NCBI GenBank assembly: GCA_017381835.1
Contig: JAFOBK010000258.1
Coordinates: forward strand, 1-5,917
Direction: 5' to 3'
DNA from: Oscillospiraceae bacterium
GTDB lineage: Bacteria; Bacillota_A; Clostridia; Oscillospirales; Oscillospiraceae
Length of the DNA: 5,917 bases
Shown: in pieces, positions 1 through 5,671 of the stretch
How positions within the stretch are numbered: the stretch's first letter is position 1
Layout of the letters: each line of letters begins with the position of its first letter
Program-made: the position numbers and the translations under genes
The notes under the pieces: generated by a model
What the model saw: only the letters and a program-made list of their open reading frames with translations
Databases searched by the model: none
What the model was told of the DNA's origin: nothing

Positions 1-171
1 GAAGATCATCTGGTGAAGCTGCTTCATCCCCAGAATGATACAAAGTATATCTTCGTCATTCCCAATTTGGAATTTGCAGACCAACTGGTACTGCCCGATA
101 CACCGTATCTTTTTGCTACCATCGAGCTGAGCGACAGGGAAATCCCCAACATTATTTTCTACTCAGATTAG
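1..171 (+). CDS. 3' end of an unrecognised protein (partial)
   Basis: Frame 1 is open from the left edge to a TAG at 169-171, giving the last 56 residues of a protein whose start lies outside the window. The visible part begins EDHLVKLLHPQ and ends REIPNIIFYSD. It alternates hydrophobic stretches (KYIFVIPNLEF, PYLFATIEL, NIIFY) with charged residues, as in a beta-rich soluble domain, and shows no membrane helix or catalytic motif. I do not recognise the family. The stop codon lies inside the Shine-Dalgarno of the next gene (AGGAG at 170-174), so the two are almost certainly co-transcribed and probably translationally coupled. That supports this being a real coding end, although only a short piece is visible. 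Confidence 0.7.
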   Translation, partial: EDHLVKLLHPQNDTKYIFVIPNLEFADQLVLPDTPYLFATIELSDREIPNIIFYSD

Positions 172-179
172 GAGACTAC

Positions 180-902
180 ATGTCTGAAAATACCATTTTT
201 TCTACCACAGCCGAACGGATACTGCGCATCCTTCCCAAGCTGTATACCGGGACAGCGCAGATACTGTTTGCCTATCAGCATGGCCATCAGAAGGAAGCAA
301 ATGACATGGCATCGGAGTATGAGCTGCTTGCCGAAAAGCTGACCAGCTGCTACAGGCTACTCCCCTCCTATACTGGTTCTCCCAACAGCCGTCTGACAGT
401 TGAACAGAACATGGCTGAAGCCATCTCCGTAGAGATGGGTTTCACCCATGAGGGGTGGTTTGTGCTGCGGATCCCCAGACTGCTCCCCCGCAAGGAGCGC
501 GGAAAAGGATCTGCAGACTACATCCGTGGTTTCCTTTATCCTGCTATGCAGCGATTCTTCCAGACCGAAATCCCAGTTCGCTTCGACAACTGTGTCATTA
601 TTTACAGGCACATCTATGACCGAAACGAACCAGCTCGGCGACAGCGGGACCACGATAACATTGAGGTCAACTTCGTTACCGATACCATTGCCCTTTTTGT
701 CATGACCGATGATGCCCCTCTTCGCTGCCAGCACCACTACTGCTGTGCCCAAGGCACGCAGGAACGGACCGAAGTATATGTGGTACCGGAATCTGATTTT
801 ACCAGCTGGTATGAGGCCGCAAAACACTTTCCTGACGAGGGGGTAACACTCCATGCACAGACCACCATTTGGCCGGAAAAAGATGTCCCAAAACAAGGGT
901 AA
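180..902 (+). CDS. Conjugative-element accessory protein with RusA-like resolvase signature
   Basis: This is a 240-aa soluble protein. The ATG at 180 is chosen because AGGAG (170-174) lies 5 nt upstream and the preceding gene stops at 171. Residues 1-75 look helical (an N-terminal extension). Residues about 92-180 resemble the RusA (endodeoxyribonuclease) fold: a strand with an IPRLLPRKERGKG segment, a helix (SADYIRGFLYPAMQRFF), a hydrophobic strand (NCVIIYRHIY), then RRQRDHDN (D157, D159, N160), D168 and the DD pair D177/D178. In RusA the catalytic acids have the form DxDN...D...DD, and the D159 to D178 spacing matches the family's as I remember it. The lysine that usually follows DxDN is not at the expected place (IEV instead). 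A role in cleaving or processing branched DNA of the element is therefore inference. It may belong to an uncharacterised family (possibly DUF6100, from memory). Existence as a gene is near certain; the functional call is moderate. Confidence 0.85.
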   Translation: MSENTIFSTTAERILRILPKLYTGTAQILFAYQHGHQKEANDMASEYELLAEKLTSCYRLLPSYTGSPNSRLTVEQNMAEAISVEMGFTHEGWFVLRIPRLLPRKERGKGSADYIRGFLYPAMQRFFQTEIPVRFDNCVIIYRHIYDRNEPARRQRDHDNIEVNFVTDTIALFVMTDDAPLRCQHHYCCAQGTQERTEVYVVPESDFTSWYEAAKHFPDEGVTLHAQTTIWPEKDVPKQG

Positions 903-1047
903 ATCCACACTGCGCCGAACCAACAGTTTCCGAAATCCAAAAAAGCGTTGGGCCACAAGAGAAAATCGTTTTCAAAGGTGGTCCGATTTCGTTGGGAGGA
1001 GCAGGCATATGGACGAAAACGCTTCCAATCGGAGGGCAGGAATATGA
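883..1047 (+). CDS. Small basic protein, ATGA-coupled to the next gene
   Basis: An ATG at 883 opens a 54-aa ORF that overlaps the end of the 240-aa gene by 20 nt and stops at 1045-1047. Its TGA shares bases with the next gene's ATG (ATGA at 1044-1047), the usual sign of translational coupling. The product is strongly basic, with about 15 Lys/Arg and few acidic residues, and has a central KKRWATRENRFQRW segment that suggests nucleic-acid binding. There are no Cys motifs or membrane segments. The Shine-Dalgarno is weak (only an A-rich GGAAAAAG abuts the ATG), so it would depend on ribosomes finishing the upstream gene. All three forward frames are open through much of this stretch, so chance is possible. 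It fills the otherwise unexplained 141-nt gap at 903-1043. I do not recognise a family. Confidence 0.42.
   Translation: MSQNKGKSTLRRTNSFRNPKKRWATRENRFQRWSDFVGRSRHMDENASNRRAGI
1031..1035 (+). promoter_or_regulatory. Shine-Dalgarno that fixes the 1044 start
   Basis: GGAGG ends 8 nt before ATG 1044, an ideal spacing. No comparable purine run precedes the alternative in-frame ATG at 948, so this site decides the start of the 381-aa gene. Confidence 0.7.
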
Positions 1048-2189
1048 TTACGGTTCGACCTGATTCTCGTGTGTATTTGCTTCTCACACTGCTGTCCTAT
1101 GTTGGGGAATTTCCTCTTTCTTCTATTCATCTTCTTGGTAGCAAAGAGGCTTGGCGGAAGCTCATTCACCAACTGTCTATTCAACAAACCTTTCGCTTTC
1201 CTGATATGTCTGAAAGAATCAGCTGCAAGCTGCTGCTGATTAACGGAAGGGGCCGAACAAAATCTATTCGCCTTTCCAAATCTGCCGTGAGTATTCTGGA
1301 ACAGTTCAAACCTGATGCAGCACATTACTACACGGATTACTTTTTGAAGCATAATCACTCAGGTGATGAAAAGCGGGTGGAACGGCTTCATCGTGTTGCC
1401 GAAGCAGTTGCCTTTTTCCGACAGGCTGGGTATGAGACTTGCCCATATCTGCTTCCTCACCTACAGTTGTTCGCCATCCGGAATGTTGTCCCCGATTCCC
1501 CTTCCTTCTACATCAGCAATGAGCTGAAGCACATCGGTGATGATGATGTCAACAAAATCAGCTTTTCCCGAATCACCGGAGCAATTTTTGCACAGGGCGG
1601 TTGCTATGCTGTGTACAACAGCAGAGATTACCTGATGAAATGGAACGGCCGTGGTGAATCCAAAACCAGACTCCTGCTGACCGAAATTGCCCGAATGAAT
1701 GCCAAAACCGAAGAAGTCACATCTGCCATTCTTCTTGGCAAAGACTACGATATCGCAGCTATGACGCTGCGCTCTCTGAACAGCATCAAGCGAGCCGAGA
1801 TGCGGTTCGATTCCAACTATGACCACCTTCACTTCATCCCGATGGATTCATTCGGTATGAGACTTGTAAATATCCTGACCCTCCCAGACCGGCGTGAGAA
1901 TCTGCTGTCCTTGTTGTTTGATGAAGACGACCGAACAAATGGAAACAGTATCTTCGACTATGATGCACTGGAGAAAGGCATCTATGTCTTGTCGTTCCTC
2001 GACAGCGACATCATACGCCTCAACCGCTTCCGGGAAGCCATTGGCAACCGAAACGCCGAGATCATTTGCTTCCCGGAACAGGTTACATTCCTGCGCAGCT
2101 TCCTGGGCAATTATGTCCGCCTGCGCACAGTCACACTGGACAGTGTGGAGGAAGCACTTCAAGAAGATTGGAGAACTAACTATGAATGA
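1044..2189 (+). CDS. Winged-helix, replication-relaxation-like protein
   Basis: This is a 381-aa soluble protein. An in-frame ATG exists at 948, but the ATG at 1044 is preferred: it has GGAGG (1031-1035) 8 nt upstream and overlaps the preceding small ORF as ATGA. Residues about 8-85 look like a winged helix-turn-helix: helix RVYLLLTLLSYVGEF, a second helix SKEAWRKLIHQL, then a wing-like KLLLINGRGRTKSIRLS. A helix at 107-127 (EKRVERLHRVAEAVAFF) follows. A central segment at 172-215 (ITGAIFAQGGCYAVYNSRDY, then a GRGESK piece with E205 and K207) looks like an alpha/beta core. The C-terminal part (about 300-375) alternates strands and helices. The layout recalls replication-relaxation or mobilisation accessory proteins of Gram-positive elements. 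That assignment is inference from architecture, not a recognised signature. It lies directly upstream of virD4 with an 8-nt overlap, which fits a DNA-binding partner of transfer. Confidence 0.87.
   Translation: MITVRPDSRVYLLLTLLSYVGEFPLSSIHLLGSKEAWRKLIHQLSIQQTFRFPDMSERISCKLLLINGRGRTKSIRLSKSAVSILEQFKPDAAHYYTDYFLKHNHSGDEKRVERLHRVAEAVAFFRQAGYETCPYLLPHLQLFAIRNVVPDSPSFYISNELKHIGDDDVNKISFSRITGAIFAQGGCYAVYNSRDYLMKWNGRGESKTRLLLTEIARMNAKTEEVTSAILLGKDYDIAAMTLRSLNSIKRAEMRFDSNYDHLHFIPMDSFGMRLVNILTLPDRRENLLSLLFDEDDRTNGNSIFDYDALEKGIYVLSFLDSDIIRLNRFREAIGNRNAEIICFPEQVTFLRSFLGNYVRLRTVTLDSVEEALQEDWRTNYE
2132..2147. repeat. Inverted repeat upstream of the virD4 start
   Basis: CACACTG-GA-CAGTGTG is a perfect 7-bp dyad, or a 6-bp stem with a GGAC tetraloop if folded as RNA. 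It lies inside the 3' end of the 381-aa gene, 34 nt before the virD4 ATG and 22 nt before its Shine-Dalgarno. It codes for ordinary residues (TLDSV), so it may be chance. It is recorded because a second dyad of the same geometry lies just after the start codon. Confidence 0.3.
2170..2174 (+). promoter_or_regulatory. Shine-Dalgarno that fixes the virD4 start
   Basis: GGAGA lies 7 nt before ATG 2182 and inside the end of the preceding gene. The reading frame stays open much further upstream (to about 1894), but that stretch merely shadows the 381-aa gene in another frame. This site and the membrane helix that begins right after it set the real start. Confidence 0.65.
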
Positions 2190-4047
2190 AAAGCATCGCC
2201 GTACGGCGATCATCTTTGCTGCCAGTGTCAGCACTGTTGCACTGCTCTACATTGGTGGCTTGCTGGGTCAGTTGATGACCAACTACAATCGTTGGATGGA
2301 TTCCGGTGGCATGATGGATGGAACGCTGCTCCCTGCACCGGATTTTGGCCTTTTTGCTTGTCTTATCCATGCTTTCAGTCTGAATGGCATCAAGTCGATT
2401 TTTCTCATTCTCGCCGCAGGCGCAGCACTAATCCTCTATTTGAAGCTTCATGACAAGTTTAGCGGCACGGAATACGATCCCCGTGGCTTTACCAAGAGCA
2501 AAACCGGCATCTATGGTACCGCAAGCTGGATGAGTGATAAAGAACTGAAATCAGTCTTGGAGCTAACCACCCCCGACAAAGCTACTGGCATGATCCTCGG
2601 CGAACAGAAAGGACAGCTTGTGTGTCTACCAGAAAATACCAGACTCAATCGGCACTGTGCCATCTTTGGTGCCAGCGGCACGATGAAATCCAGAGCTATC
2701 ATCAGAAATGCTCTTTTCTCTGCCATCCGCAGAGGCGAGTCCGTCCTAATCTCCGACCCCAAATCCGAAATGTACTCCGATACAGCTGAGCTGTTTCGGA
2801 ATTACGGATATGAGGTCAAGGTTCTGAATCTGGTTGCCCCCAAGCATGGTGATTCCTGGAACTGTATGTCCGATTTGAACGGCGACACCATGATGGCGCA
2901 GGTTCTCACCAATGTCATCATCGGCAACACCAGCAGCGGCAAGGGTGACCACTTCTGGGACAACGGTGAATCCAACCTACTCAAGGCCCTTGTCCTCTAT
3001 ACTGATCTGGATAAGAGTCTCACCCCGGAGCGGAAAAATCTGGCCTACGTCTATCAGCTGCTTACCCGGAACTCCGAAAAGACACTGACAGCCATGTTCG
3101 AGCAGCTGCCAATGGATCACCCTGCAAGGGCTCCATTCAATCTGTTTTCTCAGTCCAGCGACACGGTCAAGTCCGGCATCATTCTCGGTCTAGGAACCCG
3201 TCTTCAGGTTCTTCAAAACGAAGCTGTAAAGCAGCTCGTATCCTTCTCCGATATCGACCTCACCGCCCCAGGCAAACGGAAATGCGCCTATTACATCATC
3301 CTCAGCGATCAGGAGACTTCGATGGCTTTCTTGTCCTCGCTGTTTTTCTCCTTCCTGTTCATCAAACTGACTCGCTTTGCCGACAATTCTCCGGATGGCC
3401 GTTGTCCGGTTCCAGTCAATCTCATCCTCGATGAATTCAATAATATCGGCCGGATCGGCGGCGCACCGGATGGATCTGATTTCTGCCGATCCCTCAGTGT
3501 CATCCGTTCCCGTGATATCCGCGTAACAATTGCTGTCCAGAGCTTAGGACAGCTTCAGAACCGGTATCCCAATAATCTCTGGGCGGAAATTATCGGCAAC
3601 TGTGATATTCAGCTGATGCTTGGCTGCACAGATGAAGTGACAGCGGATTACATTTCTGACCGCAGCGGTGATATGAGCATTCAGGTAGACTCCACCATGA
3701 CCGTGAAGAAAACGGTTGCCATTGCGCAGGTCATTCCCCAGTATCGTGAAACCCAGGGACAAGGCAAGCGGAAGCTGCTGACCCCAGATGAGGTCCTGCG
3801 TCTGCCTCATGATGAGATGTTGGTCATCATCCGGGGACAAAATATCCTCAAACTCACTAAATTTGATTATACGCGCCATCCGATGTCCAGAGAAATGGTT
3901 CGGGTTTCCATTGCGGATTACCATCCCAGAAATAATTTCCCTTCACCAACCCATACCGATTTTGAAATAACACCAGAGGAAAAGCCCAGACGGGAACGGA
4001 TTGGCAGAAAACTCAGCCGTACCGATGTACCTCCCGTCGAATTTTGA
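2182..4047 (+). CDS. VirD4/TraG-type coupling ATPase of a type IV secretion system
   Basis: This 621-aa protein has about the usual length for VirD4-family coupling proteins. In conjugation these membrane-anchored hexameric ATPases recruit the relaxase-DNA complex and deliver it to the secretion channel. Two N-terminal membrane helices are visible (about residues 8-31 and 66-88), and the remainder is cytoplasmic. Walker A is GASGTMKS (163-170), where Met replaces the Gly that usually precedes Lys. It is followed by SRAIIRNALF, then SVLISDPKSEMY, a typical VirD4 segment after the P-loop. Walker B is NLILDEFNNIG with D417/E418, followed by the family's AVQSLGQLQNRY segment (Q453) and the W..EIIGNCDIQLMLGC motif. 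The C-terminus is basic, then TDVPPVEF. The gene overlaps the upstream gene by 8 nt, implying coupled translation. The family call is very secure. I do not give virD4/pcfC/traG as a symbol because the element type is not shown. Confidence 0.97.
   Translation: MNEKHRRTAIIFAASVSTVALLYIGGLLGQLMTNYNRWMDSGGMMDGTLLPAPDFGLFACLIHAFSLNGIKSIFLILAAGAALILYLKLHDKFSGTEYDPRGFTKSKTGIYGTASWMSDKELKSVLELTTPDKATGMILGEQKGQLVCLPENTRLNRHCAIFGASGTMKSRAIIRNALFSAIRRGESVLISDPKSEMYSDTAELFRNYGYEVKVLNLVAPKHGDSWNCMSDLNGDTMMAQVLTNVIIGNTSSGKGDHFWDNGESNLLKALVLYTDLDKSLTPERKNLAYVYQLLTRNSEKTLTAMFEQLPMDHPARAPFNLFSQSSDTVKSGIILGLGTRLQVLQNEAVKQLVSFSDIDLTAPGKRKCAYYIILSDQETSMAFLSSLFFSFLFIKLTRFADNSPDGRCPVPVNLILDEFNNIGRIGGAPDGSDFCRSLSVIRSRDIRVTIAVQSLGQLQNRYPNNLWAEIIGNCDIQLMLGCTDEVTADYISDRSGDMSIQVDSTMTVKKTVAIAQVIPQYRETQGQGKRKLLTPDEVLRLPHDEMLVIIRGQNILKLTKFDYTRHPMSREMVRVSIADYHPRNNFPSPTHTDFEITPEEKPRRERIGRKLSRTDVPPVEF
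2195..2210. repeat. Perfect 16-bp palindrome at the virD4 5' end
   Basis: ATCGCCGTACGGCGAT reads the same on both strands, with no mismatch and no spacer. As RNA it can fold into a 6-bp stem (ATCGCC/GGCGAT) with a GTAC loop, starting 10 nt after the virD4 start codon. It codes for residues 5-10 (HRRTAI). A perfect 16-bp palindrome is expected roughly 0.1 times by chance in a window this size. It could be a regulator-binding site or a structure affecting translation initiation; neither is shown. Confidence 0.45.
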
Positions 4048-4055
4048 TTTTCCCG

Positions 4056-4063
4056 AAAGGAGG
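4056..4063 (+). promoter_or_regulatory. Strong Shine-Dalgarno for the S1-fold gene
   Basis: AAAGGAGG ends 8 nt before ATG 4072 and is a near-perfect match to the anti-Shine-Dalgarno. It suggests that this gene is translated independently and at a higher rate than the coupled genes upstream. Confidence 0.8.
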
Positions 4064-4071
4064 AAACATAA

Positions 4072-5178
4072 ATGTCTACCCCTGAAAATAGTGGACTCTC
4101 TGAAGGCTTGCTGATCGCATCTGATATGCCGCAATCCCAGACCGGTTCTATGCTCTGCACCGATGAGTCTTCCGCCGAAGGCGCCTCTGCATTTGTAAAT
4201 CAGTCTGGTGACAGCAAGCCGGCGGCATCAGCAGATTCTGCACAGTCGCCCCGACCCAGAGGCAAGCTCGAAATTCCCGTTCCCAATATGGAGGTTCTGA
4301 CCATCGATGGTGAACTGGGTGTACAGACTGAATTTGATGTGGCCAGGGACAAATTCCTGGACCTGGTTGAGTCCATGAGAACTGGACGCTATCTGACCGA
4401 CAAGCTTCTCGGCGTAGAGAAGCATTCCAACGGCGGTGAACCCCGTGCAGTCATCTTTCATGGTGATTACAAGGTCATCATCATGGCCTCTATGATCGTG
4501 AACCTTCCTCGTGATTTGCGTGACCAGGACCCCAACGCTGTTTACCATTATCTTCTGACCAAACGGATTGGCTCCGAGATTGATTATGTTGTCAAAGGAA
4601 TCGATTCCAACAGCGGCCTTGCCGTTGCTAGCCGAAAAGAGGCTATGGAAACCAAGCGCAATTTCTACTATCTCACCCCTACCAAGCAGGGAACTTACCG
4701 CATCTATGAAGGACTCTGCTGCGAAGCCCGTGTCATGTCCGTCATCCCCGACGGCATTTTTGTCGATCTTTTTGGAATCGACACTTACATTCCCCTCAAA
4801 GAGCTGAGCTATACCCGTTTGTCCGATGCTATGGGCCATTTTGAACCCGGTGATCGTATTCTGGTCAAGGTCACCAGCCTTAAGCGAGATAATCCCGATC
4901 ATATCCGTGTAACCGCATCCGTGAAGCAGGTCGCTGCCAATCCCCTAGATAAGGTGATTGAAAAAATCGATGTAGGTTGTAATTACGGTGGCACTGTGAC
5001 CATGACCGACAGTACCGGTATCTTCGTCAAACTGGATATGGGTGCAGAATGCCGTTGTCGCTATCCCTATCGGGCCAGACCGCCCAGAGGTGCCCGTGTG
5101 ATCGTAAAGATTGCAGGTGTCGATGCCAGCCGTCGTCTGGTCTGGGGCAACATCACTTATGTCACCATACCCAAATAA
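4072..5178 (+). CDS. Tandem S1/OB-fold RNA-binding-like protein
   Basis: This is a 368-aa soluble protein with a well-placed AAAGGAGG before ATG 4072. Residues 1-63 are Ser/Ala/Gln-rich and probably disordered. Residues about 66-118 look helical. A first OB-like unit (about 125-200) contains AVIFHGDYKVIIMASMI and GSEIDYVVKGIDSNSGLAVA, then SRKEAM, a phrase typical of S1-type proteins. A clear S1 domain (about 213-287) has GLCCEARVMSVIPDGIFVDL, a YIPLKELSY segment and GDRILVKVTSL, and ends RVTASVKQV. A second S1-like domain (about 300-366) has NYGGTVTMTDSTGIFVKLDM, GARVIVKIAGVD and RLVWGNITYV. S1 domains bind single-stranded RNA, sometimes DNA. The gene lies 24 nt after virD4, so a role in handling transferred single-stranded DNA or element transcripts is possible, but this is inference. 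It is far shorter than ribosomal protein S1 and is not that protein. Confidence 0.93.
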   Translation: MSTPENSGLSEGLLIASDMPQSQTGSMLCTDESSAEGASAFVNQSGDSKPAASADSAQSPRPRGKLEIPVPNMEVLTIDGELGVQTEFDVARDKFLDLVESMRTGRYLTDKLLGVEKHSNGGEPRAVIFHGDYKVIIMASMIVNLPRDLRDQDPNAVYHYLLTKRIGSEIDYVVKGIDSNSGLAVASRKEAMETKRNFYYLTPTKQGTYRIYEGLCCEARVMSVIPDGIFVDLFGIDTYIPLKELSYTRLSDAMGHFEPGDRILVKVTSLKRDNPDHIRVTASVKQVAANPLDKVIEKIDVGCNYGGTVTMTDSTGIFVKLDMGAECRCRYPYRARPPRGARVIVKIAGVDASRRLVWGNITYVTIPK

Positions 5179-5182
5179 TGCA

Positions 5183-5191
5183 GGAAGGAGG
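5183..5191 (+). promoter_or_regulatory. Shine-Dalgarno that fixes the 5199 start
   Basis: GGAAGGAGG ends 7 nt before ATG 5199. The frame is open upstream to about 5049, but that part overlaps the S1-fold gene and has no ribosome binding site, so translation should begin here. Confidence 0.8.
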
Positions 5192-5198
5192 AATTCGC

Positions 5199-5609
5199 AT
5201 GGTCCACTGTGATCTGTCCGAAGATGAAATCGTTCGCCGAAAACAGTTGTCCGATCGTACAAGGAAAATGATCTGTGGTATTCTGAATGTGGTTGCTGAA
5301 GATGATACCTCCATCATGACGACCTATCGGGACTTCTATCTCCAGATCAGCTTTTCTGTGCTGCATCCTCTGATGGTTTTCTGTATGGCCAAGCCCCTTG
5401 AGGGCAGTATGATCACGCTGAACAAACGCTCCAACGAAATGAATCTGAGAAGTGTCCTCGGCAGCCACTTTGTCAACGAGGATTTCGGTTGCTACAACTA
5501 CCGAGCTACCCACTGGCTCGATACCGAGATGAATCAGCATCGTTTTTTTGAGATCCTCGACAGATGCTGTGATGAGGCTGTCCGAGGATATTTGCAACTT
5601 GCAAGCTGA
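5199..5609 (+). CDS. Conserved-looking hypothetical protein, 136 aa
   Basis: The ATG at 5199 follows a strong GGAAGGAGG and comes 20 nt after the S1-fold gene, so it belongs to the same operon. The protein is small and soluble-looking. An N-terminal helix has alternating charges (LSEDEIVRRKQLSDRTRKMI). A central stretch is moderately hydrophobic (FYLQISFSVLHPLMVFCMA, about 46-64), too polar for a confident membrane helix. The C-terminal half is rich in aromatic residues, Asn and Cys (NEDFGCYNYRATHWLD, then RFFEILDRCCDEA). Six cysteines are scattered without a CxxC metal-binding pattern. I do not recognise the family. Its position after virD4 and an S1-fold protein makes a transfer-module accessory role likely, but no mechanism can be read from the sequence. 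Confidence 0.88.
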   Translation: MVHCDLSEDEIVRRKQLSDRTRKMICGILNVVAEDDTSIMTTYRDFYLQISFSVLHPLMVFCMAKPLEGSMITLNKRSNEMNLRSVLGSHFVNEDFGCYNYRATHWLDTEMNQHRFFEILDRCCDEAVRGYLQLAS

Positions 5610-5618
5610 GTATTGCAA
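5592..5618. repeat. Three TTGCAA hexamers
   Basis: TTGCAA occurs at 5592-5597, 5599-5604 and 5613-5618, with starts 7 and 14 nt apart. Each copy is its own reverse complement. The last two sit in longer palindromes (CTTGCAAG 5598-5605 and ATTGCAAT 5612-5619). The first two lie in the final codons of the 136-aa gene; the third doubles as a candidate -35 box. It may be an operator or a chance cluster. Confidence 0.3.
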
Positions 5619-5641
5619 TTCGCATGGCTCCCTCGTGTAAT
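5613..5641 (+). promoter_or_regulatory. Candidate sigma-A promoter for the secreted/anchored protein gene
   Basis: TTGCAA (5613-5618, 4 of 6 to TTGACA) is followed after exactly 17 bp by TGTAAT (5636-5641, 5 of 6 to TATAAT). This would start RNA near 5648, about 25 nt before the start codon at 5672. It lies in the only intergenic gap of any size downstream of virD4. No terminator hairpin with a T-run is visible between 5610 and 5671, so read-through from the upstream operon is also expected. Confidence 0.4.
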
Positions 5642-5671
5642 AGGATAGATCATTCATTAGGAGGAATGCAT

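Noticed and set aside
357..956. A 199-codon open frame on the minus strand
   Set aside because: It is antisense to the 240-aa gene with no initiation signal, and its translation looks random, with no recognisable motif.
869..1063. A frame-2 ORF in the gap before the winged-helix gene
   Set aside because: It needs a TTG start without a Shine-Dalgarno and ends inside the next gene without the neat ATGA junction shown by the 883-1047 ORF.
1894..2181. An N-terminal extension of the coupling protein by 96 residues
   Set aside because: It overlaps the 381-aa gene in another frame, its translation is Ser/Ala-rich without family similarity, and the real start at 2182 has a Shine-Dalgarno and is followed by the expected membrane helix.
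4228..4902. A 224-codon open frame on the minus strand
   Set aside because: It lies wholly opposite the S1-fold gene, lacks a convincing ribosome binding site and has no family features. It reflects codon bias of the + strand gene.
5610..5671. A rho-independent terminator after the 136-aa gene
   Set aside because: The TTGCAA palindromes could form short stems, but they are AT-rich and not followed by a T-run.
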